A stretch of 64,000 bases of DNA from RYN-133 sp963785425 (GCA_963785425.1 CAWAVG010000002.1:744001-808000); one strand, 5' to 3'; positions 43,906 to 53,335 are shown, counted from the first letter of the stretch. Notes: generated from the letters alone by a model not told the origin. Made by a program: numbers and translations.

Positions 43906-44535
43906 CCAGTCCGACACGCGCGAGTCCGGCTTCGCGGTCGTCGGCTCGACAACCCTGTTCCAGGGCCGCATCGTCGGCGTGCGCGAAGACGTGGTGCGCA
44001 TGCCGGACGGCAGCGAGGCCAAGCGCGAGATCGTCGCCCACATGGGCGCGGTCGTCGTCGTCGCCCTCGACGAGCACGAGAACGTCGTGCTCGTGCGCCA
44101 GTACCGCCCGGCCCTACGCGCGTGGCTCACGGAACTGCCCGCCGGCCTGCTCGACGTCGCCGACGAACCGCCGCTGAAGGCCGCGCAACGCGAACTCGCC
44201 GAGGAGGCACAGCTCTCGGCCGCGACTTGGCACACGCTGCTCGACCTGCACAGCTCGCCGGGATTCTCGGACGAGACCGTACGCGTCTACCTTGCCCGCG
44301 AGCTCACGCCTGTTGAGCGTCCGGACGGCTTCGTCGTCGAGCACGAAGAGGTCACCATGACCGTCACCAGGGTGCCCCTCGATGCCGCAGTGACGAGCAC
44401 GCTCGCCGGCGAGATCACCAACGCGGCAGCGGCCGCCGGGGTGCTGGCCGCGGTGGCCGCCCGTGCCGACGGCTGGCAGGGTTTGCGCGCGGCCGACCTC
44501 GCCTGGTGGACCCCGCCGACCGAGCCGGCACGCCG

Positions 44536-45492
44536 GTGACCGCCGGCGCCGCCCGCCTGGCGAGCCGTCGCCTCGAGCCGGCCCGGGTGGTACGCGCCTA
44601 TCTCGACCATCTCGCAGTCGAACGCGGTTCGGCTGCGAACACCCTGTCGTCCTACCGCCGCGACCTGACGCGCTACGTCGCCTTCCTCGATGCGGCCGGC
44701 GTCGCTTCAATCGCGGAGGTCGACGCCGCGCGCGTGACTGCGTTCCTCGCCCATTTGCGTACCGGCGACGCCGACCATCCCGCGCTGTCGGCGTCCTCGG
44801 CCGCCCGCGCGGTCGTCGCTGTGCGCGGGCTGCACCGCTTCGCCCTCGTCGACGGTCTGGTCGAGGTCGACGTCGCGCGCGAGGTGAAACCGCCGGTGGC
44901 GCCACGTAGGCTGCCGAAGGCCATCGGCGTGGAGGACGTCGAGCGGCTGCTCGACGCCGCCGGCTACCCGGGCACCTCGCTCGCGCTGCGCGACCGCGCC
45001 CTGCTCGAGTTGCTCTACGCGTCCGGTGCCCGGATCAGCGAGGCGGTCGGCCTCGCTGTCGACGACGTCGACCTCGCCGAGCGCACCGTCCTGCTCAGCG
45101 GCAAGGGCGGCAAGCAGCGCCGCGTACCGCTCGGATCCTTCGCCGCGCGGGCCCTGTCGAGCTATCTCGTGCAGGCGCGACCCGGGCTGGCGAGCGCCGG
45201 GACCGGCAACTCCGTGCTGTTCCTGAATTCGCGCGGCGGACCGCTGTCCCGGCAGTCGGCGTGGGTGGTGCTGCGCACCGCGGCCGAGCGCGCCGGGCTC
45301 GCCGGCGGCATCTCGCCGCACACGCTGCGGCACTCGTTCGCCACCCACCTGATGGAGGGCGGCGCCGACGTGCGGGTGGTGCAGGAGCTGCTCGGGCACG
45401 CGTCCGTGACGACCACCCAGATCTACACGCTGGTCACCGTCGACCGGCTGCGCGAGGTTTACGCGACGGCCCATCCGCGCGCGCTGGGGTGA
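44536..45492 (+). CDS. xerD: Site-specific tyrosine recombinase XerD
   Basis: XerD resolves chromosome dimers at dif with XerC. The 318-residue protein has the N-terminal SAM-like domain (YLDHLAVERGSAANTLSSYRRDLTRYV) and the catalytic domain with GARISEAVGL (first Arg), GKGGKQRRVPLG (Lys), HTLRHSFATHLMEGGADVRVVQELLGHASVTTTQIY read in parts (His, Arg, His and nucleophile Tyr). GTG 44536 overlaps the NUDIX stop. The name XerD rather than XerC rests on gene order. Confidence 0.92.
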   Translation: MTAGAARLASRRLEPARVVRAYLDHLAVERGSAANTLSSYRRDLTRYVAFLDAAGVASIAEVDAARVTAFLAHLRTGDADHPALSASSAARAVVAVRGLHRFALVDGLVEVDVAREVKPPVAPRRLPKAIGVEDVERLLDAAGYPGTSLALRDRALLELLYASGARISEAVGLAVDDVDLAERTVLLSGKGGKQRRVPLGSFAARALSSYLVQARPGLASAGTGNSVLFLNSRGGPLSRQSAWVVLRTAAERAGLAGGISPHTLRHSFATHLMEGGADVRVVQELLGHASVTTTQIYTLVTVDRLREVYATAHPRALG

Positions 45493-45542
45493 GGTAGCCT
45501 CGCCTCGTCGGACGGGCGGACGCTTTGGAGGTACGGCGATTC

Positions 45543-46463
45543 ATGGATATGTCGACATCCGCGGGCGGCGAGCCTGGATCCGGTGAGCTGTTCGCCGTGG
45601 CGCCCGCCCCGTCGGCCGATCCCGCGATCGCCCGCGTCAAGCGCAAGCTGATCGATCCCGCCCCGCTGGAACGCCACGGACCCGCGCGGGTGATCGCGCT
45701 GTGCAACCAGAAGGGTGGCGTCGGCAAGACCACCTCGACGATCAACCTCGGCGCCGCCCTCGCCGAGTTCGGCCGCCGGGTGCTGCTCGTCGACTTCGAC
45801 CCCCAGGGTGCGTTGTCGGTGGGTCTCGGCGTGCAGCCACACCAGCTCGACCGCACCGCGTACAACCTGCTGATGGAGCGCGGGGTCACCGTCGACGACG
45901 TCCTGCTCAAGACCGGCGTCGCCGGCATGGATCTGCTGCCGAGCAACATCGATCTGTCGGCCGCCGAGGTACAACTCGTCAACGAGGTGGCCCGCGAGCA
46001 GACGCTGGCCCGCGTGCTCGCGCCGGTGGCCGACGACTACGACTTCGTGCTGATCGACTGCCAGCCCTCGCTCGGTCTGCTGACGGTCAACGCGTTGACC
46101 GCCGCGCACGGCGTGATCATCCCGCTCGAGTGCGAGTTCTTCTCCCTGCGCGGCGTCGCGCTACTCATAGACACCATCGACAAGGTGCGCGAGCGGCTCA
46201 ACCCGACGCTGAAACTCGACGGCATCCTGGCCACGATGTACGACGGGCGCACACTGCACGGACGCGAGGTGTTCGCACGCGTCGTCGAGGCGTTCGGGGA
46301 CACCGTGTTCGACACCGTGATCACCCGCACGGTGCGGTTCCCCGAGACGACGGTGGCCGGCGAGCCGATCACCAGCTGGGCGCCCACGTCGGCCGGCGCC
46401 ACCGCCTACCGCAACCTCGCCCGCGAGGTCGTCGGACGCTCACTTGCGGCGAGCAAACCATGA
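45543..46463 (+). CDS. ParA-like ATPase upstream of scpA
   Basis: The 306-residue protein has a deviant Walker A (LCNQKGGVGKTTSTINLG, near residue 55), LLVDFDPQGALSVGLGV and DYDFVLIDCQPSLGLLTVNAL, the ParA/Soj set. ATG 45543 is chosen, about 12 bases after GGAGGT (45526-45531). No parB accompanies it; instead a ribbon-helix-helix protein and scpA-scpB follow by overlap. The same layout occurs in mycobacteria, where the main parAB pair lies near the origin, so this is a second ParA with a probable role alongside condensin loading. That role is inference. Confidence 0.88.
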   Translation: MDMSTSAGGEPGSGELFAVAPAPSADPAIARVKRKLIDPAPLERHGPARVIALCNQKGGVGKTTSTINLGAALAEFGRRVLLVDFDPQGALSVGLGVQPHQLDRTAYNLLMERGVTVDDVLLKTGVAGMDLLPSNIDLSAAEVQLVNEVAREQTLARVLAPVADDYDFVLIDCQPSLGLLTVNALTAAHGVIIPLECEFFSLRGVALLIDTIDKVRERLNPTLKLDGILATMYDGRTLHGREVFARVVEAFGDTVFDTVITRTVRFPETTVAGEPITSWAPTSAGATAYRNLAREVVGRSLAASKP

Positions 46464-46897
46464 GCACCCGCCGTGCCAGCCTGCCCGGCGCCGCGGAGCT
46501 GTTCCGGGCAACGTCCCCGCAGACCGAGGCCCAGCCGGCCCCGGCCCACCCGGGCGTCGGCGCGATCGCGTCGGTGCCCGCCCCGGTGCCCATGACAGAG
46601 CCCGATGCGCAGCCCGAGCCGGCCGCGCCCGCACGGGTCGCCCGCCCGGCCCGGCGGATGCGTGCGGTCGGCGAGCGCAGCCCGTCCGGGCGCGAGCGGC
46701 ACGAGGAGAAGATCACCGTCTACCTCTCGCCCGAGGAACTGCTCGAGATCGAGGCCGCCCGGCTGCGCCTGCGCGGTGACCACGCCCTCGCCGTCGACCG
46801 CGGACGCATCGTGCGGGAGGCGATCGCCGTCGTGCTTGCGGATCTGGAGGCCAAGGGCGAATCGTCCATCCTCGTCCGACGGCTGCGAGAACAGTGA
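46460..46897 (+). CDS. Ribbon-helix-helix-like protein between parA and scpA
   Basis: The 145-residue protein starts at ATG 46460, overlapping the ParA gene by four bases. The first 75 residues are Ala/Pro-rich and probably disordered. The C-terminal part HEEKITVYLSPEELLEIEAARL followed by GRIVREAIAVVLADLEAKG fits a beta-helix-helix DNA-binding fold like those of plasmid CopG/ParG proteins. Small ribbon-helix-helix proteins are partners of ParA in some plasmid partition systems, so this may be the ParA partner here. scpA overlaps its stop. Confidence 0.7.
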   Translation: MSTRRASLPGAAELFRATSPQTEAQPAPAHPGVGAIASVPAPVPMTEPDAQPEPAAPARVARPARRMRAVGERSPSGRERHEEKITVYLSPEELLEIEAARLRLRGDHALAVDRGRIVREAIAVVLADLEAKGESSILVRRLREQ

Positions 46898-47766
46898 GCC
46901 TGTCCGCCGAAGACGCCGTCGAGATCGAATCGCTGAGCACCGAACCGTCCTCCGATTCGACCGCCTCGGGCGAGGGTGTGCTCGCGCACGGTTTCAGCGT
47001 GCGGCTGGCGAACTTCGAGGGCCCGTTCGATCTGTTGCTCAGCCTCATCAGTCGGCGCCAGCTCGACATCACCGAGGTCGCCCTGTCACAGGTGACCGAC
47101 GAATTCCTGTCCTACATCTCCGGCGCTGCCGCCTGGGATCTCGGCCAGGCGACCGAGTTCCTCGTCGTCGCCGCGACGTTGCTCGACCTCAAGACCGCCC
47201 GGCTGCTGCCGGCCGCCGACGTCGACGACGAGGAGGACCTCGCCCTGCTCGAGGCGCGCGATCTGCTGTTCGCGCGGCTGTTGCAGTACCGCGCGTACAA
47301 GCTCGCCGCCGCCTACCTCGCCGAACTCGAGCGCGCACAGGGCCGGCGCTACGGACGCGCCGTCGAGCTCGAGCCGCGCTTCGCAGCGTTGTTGCCCGAG
47401 GTCGTGATCGGCCTCGACGCGCAGCAGTTCGCGGATCTGGCGGCGGTCGCGATGAGGCCACGGCCGGTGCCGACGGTGTCGGTCGACCACGTCCACGCCC
47501 CGAAGGTGAGCGTGCGCGAGCAGATGACGATTCTGCGGGCCAGGCTGCATCGCGGAGGTTCGGCGACCTTCCGTAGCCTCGTCGCCGACTGCCCGTCGAC
47601 CCTCGAGGTGGTCGGCCGGTTCCTGGCGTTGCTCGAGCTCTACCGCGACGGAGTGGTGGCCTTCGACCAGGCCGCCGCCCTGGCCGAGCTGCGGGTGCGC
47701 TGGATCGGCACCCAGGACGCCGGCCCGAGCGAGGACGAGCAGAGCGTGGACGAGGAGTACCTGTGA
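46894..47766 (+). CDS. scpA: Condensin kleisin subunit ScpA
   Basis: ScpA bridges the SMC heads in chromosome condensation and segregation. The 290-residue protein begins at GTG 46894 and has FSVRLANFEGPFDLLLSLISRRQLDITEVALSQVTDEFL (read in parts), FLVVAATLLDLKTARLLP, and the C-terminal winged helix with ATFRSLVADCPSTLEVVGRFLALLELYRDG. An acidic tail DEEYL ends it. scpB overlaps the stop by four bases. The frame is intact. Confidence 0.93.
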   Translation: MSLSAEDAVEIESLSTEPSSDSTASGEGVLAHGFSVRLANFEGPFDLLLSLISRRQLDITEVALSQVTDEFLSYISGAAAWDLGQATEFLVVAATLLDLKTARLLPAADVDDEEDLALLEARDLLFARLLQYRAYKLAAAYLAELERAQGRRYGRAVELEPRFAALLPEVVIGLDAQQFADLAAVAMRPRPVPTVSVDHVHAPKVSVREQMTILRARLHRGGSATFRSLVADCPSTLEVVGRFLALLELYRDGVVAFDQAAALAELRVRWIGTQDAGPSEDEQSVDEEYL

Positions 47767-48431
47767 GCGAGCTGCCCGACACCGAACTCGAGACGGAGCC
47801 GGCGGCCGAGACGGAGGCTGAGCGGCCGAGACGGCGGCCGAGACGGAGGCTGAGCCGGCAGCCGGCGCCCACGCGCCGTCGCCGGTCGGGCCGGACGAGC
47901 TCGACGCCGCACTCGAAGCGATCCTGTTCGTCCTGGACGCGCCGATCGACGCCGCCGGCCTGGCCGCCGCGCTGCAGGTCCCGGAACCCGAGGTGGCCGC
48001 CGCGCTCGAGCGGCTGCGCGCCGGCTACGACGAGCGGGGCGCAGGCATCGAACTGCGGCAGGCGGCCGGGGGAGTGCGGCTCTACACCCGTCCTTCCGTC
48101 GCGCCGCATGTCGAGCGGTTCCTGCAGGACGGGCAGCGCAGCCGGCTCTCACAGGCCGCGCTGGAAACCCTCGCCGTGATCGCGTACCGCCAGCCGGTGA
48201 CGCGCTCGCGGGTGTCGGCGATCCGCGGCGTCAACGTCGACGGGGTGGTGCGCACGCTGCTGTCCCGCGGCCTGATCGTCGAGATCGGGACCGAGGCGGA
48301 GTCCGGCGCGCGGACTGTTCCGCACCTCGGAGTTGTTCCTGGAGCGGATGGGGATGCAGTCACTCGACGAGCTGCCGTCCCTTGCCCCGCTGCTGCCAGA
48401 CCTGTCCGGCCTGGAACACGACGAACTCTGA
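47763..48431 (+). CDS. scpB: Condensin subunit ScpB, two frame breaks
   Basis: ScpB binds ScpA as a dimer of winged helices. After SELPDTELETEPAAETEAE a base is missing near 47823 inside GCCGAGACGG repeats. The main domain then reads LDAALEAILFVLDAPIDAAGLAAAL, YDERGAGIELRQAAGGVRLYTRP, LSQAALETLAVIAYRQPVTRS and RGVNVDGVVRTLLSRGLI. One base is extra near 48317, before LFRTSELFLERMGMQSLDELP and the stop at 48431. Corrected length is 222 residues. ScpB is normally important for segregation, so error is the likelier cause. Confidence 0.86.
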
Positions 48432-48471
48432 AGTAGAGGTCAAGACACTGAACGCCACGAACGACGACGGC

Positions 48472-49194
48472 GTGCGGCTGCAGAAGGTGCTGGCCGCCGC
48501 CGGGCTCGGCTCGCGGCGCGCCTGCGAGGACCTGATCGCAGCCGGGCGCGTCTCGGTCGACGGGGTGCGGGTGCAGGAGATGGGCACGCGCATCGATCCG
48601 GCCACGGCGGTCGTGCACGTCGACGGCGCCCGCATCAACGTGCGCGACGACCTGGTCTACCTAGCGCTGAACAAGCCCCGTGGCGTGCTGTCGGCGATGT
48701 CGGACGACCGGGGGCGCCGCACTCTCGCCGATCTGGTCGCCGACCGCCCCGAACGGCTCTTCCATGTCGGGCGGCTGGACGCGGACAGCGAGGGGCTGCT
48801 GCTGCTGACCAACGACGGCGAACTGGCCCACCGGTTGATGCATCCGTCCTTCGGCGTGAGCAAGACCTACCTGGCCACCGTGCCGGCGCCGGTCGGGCGC
48901 ACGGTCGCCCGGCAGTTGCGCGCCGGCGTCGAACTCGACGACGGTCCGGTACGGGTCGACGCGTTCCGCGTCGTGCAGACCTCCGGCGAGCGCGCGATCG
49001 TGGAGGTGGTGCTGCACGAGGGGCGCAAGCACATCGTTCGGCGGCTGCTCGACGCGGTCGGGCATCCGGTGCAGCGGCTGGTACGCACCGCGATCGGGCC
49101 GGTGCGCCTGGGCGGCCAGCGGGCCGGGACGGTGCGCGAACTGACGCGAGACGAGCTGGCAGGCCTGCATCAATTAGTCGACAAACCGGTTTAG
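48472..49194 (+). CDS. rluB: Pseudouridine synthase, RsuA/RluB family
   Basis: It isomerises a uridine in 23S or 16S rRNA. The S4 domain (RLQKVLAAAGLGSRRACEDLIAAGRVSVDG) is followed by the catalytic domain with LALNKPRGVLSAMSDDRGRRTL, FHVGRLDADSEGLLLLTNDGELAHRLMHPSFGVSKTYL read in parts (catalytic Asp in GRLDADSEG) and LHEGRKHIVRRLLDAVGHPV. GTG 48472 is the best start, though the frame is open from 48432 and CTG 48448 is possible. The scpA-scpB-rluB-cmk-der order supports RluB over RsuA. Confidence 0.88.
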   Translation: MRLQKVLAAAGLGSRRACEDLIAAGRVSVDGVRVQEMGTRIDPATAVVHVDGARINVRDDLVYLALNKPRGVLSAMSDDRGRRTLADLVADRPERLFHVGRLDADSEGLLLLTNDGELAHRLMHPSFGVSKTYLATVPAPVGRTVARQLRAGVELDDGPVRVDAFRVVQTSGERAIVEVVLHEGRKHIVRRLLDAVGHPVQRLVRTAIGPVRLGGQRAGTVRELTRDELAGLHQLVDKPV

Positions 49195-49229
49195 CTCTCT
49201 ACCGATACAGCGACAGGACGGAGCGGGGC

Positions 49230-49592
49230 ATGGCGGTTCGGGCGATCCGGGCGGCGATTCAGATCGACGGCGACGACCGCGACCAGATTCTCGAGGGCGC
49301 CTCCGAGCTGGTGCGCGAGCTGCTGCAGCGCAACGAGCTGAGCAACGACGACCTGATCAGCATCGTGTTCACCGCGACGCCCGACCTGACCGCCGAGTTC
49401 CCCGCCTACGCGGCCCGGCTGATGGGCATGACCGACGTGCCGCTGTTGTGCGCCACCGAGATCGCCGTGCCGGGTGCGATGCCGCGGGTGTTGCGCCTGC
49501 TGGCCCACGTCGAGACCGATCGCTCGCGCGCCGAGCTCGCGCACCCGTACCTGCGGGGCGCGGCCGCCCTGCGCCGCGACCTGCCGCAGTAG
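49230..49592 (+). CDS. aroH: Chorismate mutase, AroH type
   Basis: AroH converts chorismate to prephenate for Phe/Tyr synthesis, as a trimer. The 120-residue protein reads MAVRAIRAAIQIDGDDRDQILEGASELVRELLQRNEL, then DDLISIVFTATPDLTAEFPAYAAR, the active-site VPLLCATEIAVPGAMPRVLRLL and AHPYLRGAAALRRDL. Its length and motifs match the B. subtilis AroH class. It sits between rluB and the reverse-strand membrane protein, with which it converges. Confidence 0.93.
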   Translation: MAVRAIRAAIQIDGDDRDQILEGASELVRELLQRNELSNDDLISIVFTATPDLTAEFPAYAARLMGMTDVPLLCATEIAVPGAMPRVLRLLAHVETDRSRAELAHPYLRGAAALRRDLPQ

Positions 49593-49595
49593 GGC

Positions 49596-50414
49596 TCAGC
49601 CGTTCCACCGGCCGGACGTCACGATCGCGACCATCTGGGGGATCGTCAGGGGCGGCGTCGCGGCGACGTGGCCGGCGCCTTTGGGATCGGCGGCGTTGCT
49701 CACGTGCATGACGAACTCGACGCCGTCACCGCGCACGTAGTTCGCCTGGCGCGTGATCCCGCCCGGGGCCGTCTGCAGGGCCTCGGACCCCGTGGCCAGC
49801 GACGCCCCGCCCGGTCTCGAGCTCACGTCGCACCTGACCCGATCCAGATCGTCGCACGACGCGGCGGTGCCGCGCCCGGCGACGAAATGCTGGATGTCGA
49901 AGCCGCCGGTGACGCCGTTGACGGTGAGTTCTCCGACGAGGACCGAGGCGCCGGGGTGCTCGGTGACGGTGAAGGTGCCCGAATCGCCGACGGCATCGCG
50001 CAACGCGAGGCGGAACTGCTCGTCCATGTGCGCGGCCGCCGCCGATCGAGCCGCCATCCGGGCCGCCGACCGGCGCAGTGCGCCGGAAAGCGGCGGAGCA
50101 GTCCTGGCGGGACCGCCCAGCGATCCGCCGCGGTGGCCGTGAACATCGTTGCGTACGTGGGTGACACTCGGGTTTGGGGCGACACCGGCCGGTCCGCTCG
50201 CGTGCCGGGCCGTACCGGCCCCGAACCGGACCGTGGCGAGGATCGCGAGCGCCAGCACGACGGCGATGCTGGCGGCGACCAGCAGCAGCTGGCCGCGGCG
50301 CCGCCGCGGCGCCGGTGGCTGCAACTCGGTCGCGGGGTAGGCGTCGGCGCGCCGTTCCAGTTCGCCGAACGCGTCGTGCAGGGTGTCGATGCCGGTCGGG
50401 TCGTTGCTGCTCAT
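49596..50414 (-). CDS. Membrane-anchored protein coupled to the sigma factor (possible anti-sigma)
   Basis: The 272-residue protein starts at ATG 50414, overlapping the sigma-factor stop (ATGA). A cytoplasmic stretch of about 45 residues (MSSNDPTGIDTLHDAFGELERRAD) is followed by one membrane helix (GQLLLVAASIAVVLALAILATV) and a 200-residue outside domain with a Cys pair (CDDLDRVRCDV). No zinc-binding anti-sigma motif is present. Translational coupling to the sigma gene and the topology make an anti-sigma or sensor role plausible, but this is inference. Confidence 0.65.
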   Translation of the reverse strand: MSSNDPTGIDTLHDAFGELERRADAYPATELQPPAPRRRRGQLLLVAASIAVVLALAILATVRFGAGTARHASGPAGVAPNPSVTHVRNDVHGHRGGSLGGPARTAPPLSGALRRSAARMAARSAAAAHMDEQFRLALRDAVGDSGTFTVTEHPGASVLVGELTVNGVTGGFDIQHFVAGRGTAASCDDLDRVRCDVSSRPGGASLATGSEALQTAPGGITRQANYVRGDGVEFVMHVSNAADPKGAGHVAATPPLTIPQMVAIVTSGRWNG

Positions 50415-50932
50415 CAGTGCTCCACATTCGAAGGGGTGCGCGTCGGCGACAGGGTCGGGTCGAGGCGCAGGGTGGCGAGTGCCCGCGAGATCTGGCTGCG
50501 CACGGAGGCTTCGCGGCAGCCAAGTTGGGCGGCGATGTCGGCGTCGGACAGCCCGACGTAGTACCGCAGCACGACGGCGGCGCGCTGGCGTTTGGGTAGC
50601 TGCTCGAGGCGGCGCAGCATCGCGTCGCGCTCGGCGTGGGCGCCGGCGGGGTCCGCGACGGTGTGCTCGGGCTCGATGTCGGCTCGCGGCAGCGTGCGGG
50701 CCAGTCGGCGGTGCCATGACAGGTAGTCGTTGACGATCATGCGGCGGACGTATGCGTTCGGTTGCTCGAGCTGCCCGATCCGCTCCCACCGTTCGTAGGC
50801 CCGGCCGAGGACGTCGGTGACCAGATCGTCGGCGAGCCACGGCCGTCCCGTGAGCACGGTGGCGAAGCGCATCAGCGCGCGGCGGTGGCGCCGCACGTAG
50901 TCGCCGTAGTCGCCGTAGTCGCCGAAGTCCAC
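50414..50932 (-). CDS. SigE-family ECF-type RNA polymerase sigma factor
   Basis: The 172-residue protein has region 2 (YVRRHRRALMRFATVLTGRPWLADDLVTDVLGRAYERWERI) and region 4 (RDAMLRRLEQLPKRQRAAVVLRYYVGLSDADIAAQLGCREASVRSQISRALATLR), each read in parts, as in the actinobacterial SigE family (SigE-family, ECF41-like in architecture but without the extension). GTG 50932 begins VDFGDYGDYGDYVRRH, a 9-base repeat. The downstream gene overlaps. It lies opposite cmk, with 158 bases between the two starts for divergent promoters. Confidence 0.85.
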   Translation of the reverse strand: MDFGDYGDYGDYVRRHRRALMRFATVLTGRPWLADDLVTDVLGRAYERWERIGQLEQPNAYVRRMIVNDYLSWHRRLARTLPRADIEPEHTVADPAGAHAERDAMLRRLEQLPKRQRAAVVLRYYVGLSDADIAAQLGCREASVRSQISRALATLRLDPTLSPTRTPSNVEH

Positions 50933-51090
50933 CGCTGTCGCCCTTCCGCTGCCCGAGTGATTGCACCCCTCAACGACCGGGCGTGCCGCTTCTGTTGCAT
51001 CGCGGCGCCGGTCGGTTCGGACCGATCCGATTCGACCTCCAGCTGAGGCAGAGGCGGTCATACGCGCTGTGGTCCGTATCCTCGTCCCTC

Positions 51091-51768
51091 GTGAGTACTG
51101 GGCCCTTCTCCGGCGTGATCGCGATGGACGGTCCCTCGGGAACGGGGAAGTCGACCGTGGCGCGCGGGCTGGCCGCCCGCCTCGGCGCGCGCTATCTCGA
51201 CACCGGGGCGATGTACCGTGCGGCAACCCTCGCCGTCCTGCGGGCCGGGGTCGACACGGGCGACGGCGTGCGGGTCGCCGAAGTGGTCGAGAACGCGCGC
51301 ATCGAGATCGGGACCGACCCCGCGACGCCCGGCGGTGCAGCTCGACGGTGAGAAGGTCGACGGCGAGATTCGCTCCGCTGCGGTGACGGCGGCCGTCAGC
51401 GCGGTCTCGGCGGTACCGGCCGTCCGGGCGCAGCTCGTCGCCGCCCAGCGCGAGCTGATCGAGGACGGCCCGATCGTGGTCGAGGGCCGCGACATCGGCT
51501 CGGTGGTGTGGCCACGGGCGCAACCGAAGATCTACCTGACCGCGAGCGCGCAGGTGCGGGCCGAGCGCCGCGCCGGCGAGCTCGGTACCCCGCATGTGGG
51601 CGGCGTGGCCGATGTGGCGGCCGACATCGCGCGCCGCGACCATCTCGACAGCACCCGCGCGGCGAGTCCGTTGATACAGGCCGACGACGCGGTGGTGCTC
51701 GACACCACGGAACTGGACATCGACGAAGTGATCAATCGACTTGTCGACATGGCGACACACGGCAATGA
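51091..51768 (+). CDS. cmk: Cytidylate kinase, two frame breaks
   Basis: Cmk phosphorylates CMP/dCMP and is usually essential. GTG 51091 begins STGPFSGVIAMDGPSGTGKSTVARGLAARLGARYLDTGAMYRAATLAVL (read in parts, P-loop GPSGTGKST). After TPGG an extra base near 51343 breaks the frame; VDGEIRSAAVTAAVSAVSAVP, GPIVVEGRDIGSVVWP, AERRAGEL and ARRDHLDSTRAASPL follow. A base is missing near 51764, so that the stop TGA 51766-51768 overlaps the der start. Corrected length is 225 residues. Confidence 0.86.
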
Positions 51769-53111
51769 CCGAGGACGATGCGCAGGTACCGGTCCCGATC
51801 GTCGCTGTCGTCGGCCGTCCCAATGTCGGCAAGTCGACATTGGTGAACCGCATCCTGGGCCGGCGCGAGGCCGTGGTGCAGGACGTCCCTGGCGTGACCA
51901 GGGACCGGATCGCCTACGACGCGACGTGGGGCGGACGGCAGTTCACCCTGGTCGACACCGGCGGCTGGGAACCGGACGCGCGCGGCCTGCAGGCGATGGT
52001 GTCGGCGCAGGCCGAGCGGGCCGCGGCCACAGCCGATCTCGTGCTGTTCGTGGTGGACGGGCGCACCGGGGCGACCGAGACCGATCTGATCGTGGGGCGC
52101 ACGCTGCGCCGGGCGGATCGACCGGTCGTCCTGGCCGTCACCAAGATCGACGACGAACGCGGCGAGTCCGATGCGACCGAACTCTGGTCACTCGGGCTCG
52201 GCGAGCCACATCCCGTCAGCGGACTGCACGGGCGCGGCAGCGGCGACCTGCTCGACGCCGTGCTCGCGGCGCTGCCCGACGCGCCGCGCGAGCCCGACGA
52301 GGCCGCCGACGGCCCGCGCCGGGTCGCGCTGATCGGACGTCCCAACGTGGGCAAGTCGAGCCTGCTGAACCGGCTCAGCGGCGAGCAGCGTGCCGTGGTC
52401 GACTCGGTGGCGGGCACCACCATCGACCCTGTCGACAGCCTCGTCGAGCTGGGCGGCGAGGTCTGGCGCTTCGTCGACACCGCCGGCCTGCGCAAGCGGG
52501 TGCGCCAGGCGAGCGGCATGGAGTACTACGCAAGCCTGCGCACGGCCGCGGCCATCGAGGCCGCCGAGGTGGCGGTCGTCCTTCTCGACGCGTCCGAGCC
52601 GCTCAGCGAACAGGACCAGCGGGTGATCGGCGAGGTGGTCGACGCCGGGCGCGCGCTCGTGCTCGCGTTCAACAAGTGGGACCTGCTCGACGAGGACCGG
52701 CACGACCGACTCGAACGTGAGATCGACCGCGACCTCGCGCGCGTGGCGTGGGCCCCGCGTGTCAACGTCTCGGCCAAGACCGGGCGGGCCGTCGAGCGTC
52801 TCGCTGCGCAGTTGAGGGTGAGTCTCGCGTCGTGGGACCGGCGCATCTCGACCGGCCGGCTGAACAGCTGGCTGGGCGAGGTGGTGGCCCGCACGCCGCC
52901 ACCGCCGCGCGCCGGCAGGGCGCCCCGGGTGCTGTTCGCGACCCAGGCCGACACCCGACCGCCGAGGTTCGTGCTGTTCACGACCGGATTCCTCGAGGCC
53001 GGCTACCGCCGCTTCATCGAGCGCAAGCTGCGCGAGGACTTCGACTTCACCGGGACGCCCATCGAGATCTCGGTGCGCGTCCGTGAGAAGCGGGGCGCTG
53101 CGATAAAGTGA
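51765..53111 (+). CDS. der: Ribosome assembly GTPase Der (EngA)
   Basis: Der has two tandem GTPase domains and acts in 50S assembly. The 448-residue protein starts at ATG 51765. Domain 1 has GRPNVGKSTLVNRILG, DTGGW and VTKID; domain 2 has GRPNVGKSSLLNRLSG, DTAGLRKR and NKWDLLDED; a KH-like C-terminal domain follows (from about residue 355). All G1-G5 motifs are present in both. The frame is intact. tRNA-Pro follows 48 bases later. Confidence 0.96.
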   Translation: MTEDDAQVPVPIVAVVGRPNVGKSTLVNRILGRREAVVQDVPGVTRDRIAYDATWGGRQFTLVDTGGWEPDARGLQAMVSAQAERAAATADLVLFVVDGRTGATETDLIVGRTLRRADRPVVLAVTKIDDERGESDATELWSLGLGEPHPVSGLHGRGSGDLLDAVLAALPDAPREPDEAADGPRRVALIGRPNVGKSSLLNRLSGEQRAVVDSVAGTTIDPVDSLVELGGEVWRFVDTAGLRKRVRQASGMEYYASLRTAAAIEAAEVAVVLLDASEPLSEQDQRVIGEVVDAGRALVLAFNKWDLLDEDRHDRLEREIDRDLARVAWAPRVNVSAKTGRAVERLAAQLRVSLASWDRRISTGRLNSWLGEVVARTPPPPRAGRAPRVLFATQADTRPPRFVLFTTGFLEAGYRRFIERKLREDFDFTGTPIEISVRVREKRGAAIK

Positions 53112-53159
53112 CGCTGCTTTGTGCAGCACATCGCCGAAAGAATCGCAGCAGTACACGAC

Positions 53160-53233
<74 letters not shown>

Positions 53234-53271
53234 CGGTCTGACGGCCCGCAAGGACGTCGACGCCGGGCGTC

Positions 53272-53300
53272 GCCCGCTCGGAGATCAGCTCCGAGCGGGC
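53272..53300 (+). terminator. 12-bp hairpin after tRNA-Pro
   Basis: GCCCGCTCGGAG (53272-53283) pairs perfectly with CTCCGAGCGGGC (53289-53300) around a five-base loop. It is 39 bases past the tRNA and just before the 3' end of the converging secreted-protein gene, so it could end both transcripts. No T-tract. Confidence 0.65.
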
Positions 53301-53335
53301 GATCGTCCCGGCCGAGGTCCGCGGCCGGACGAACG

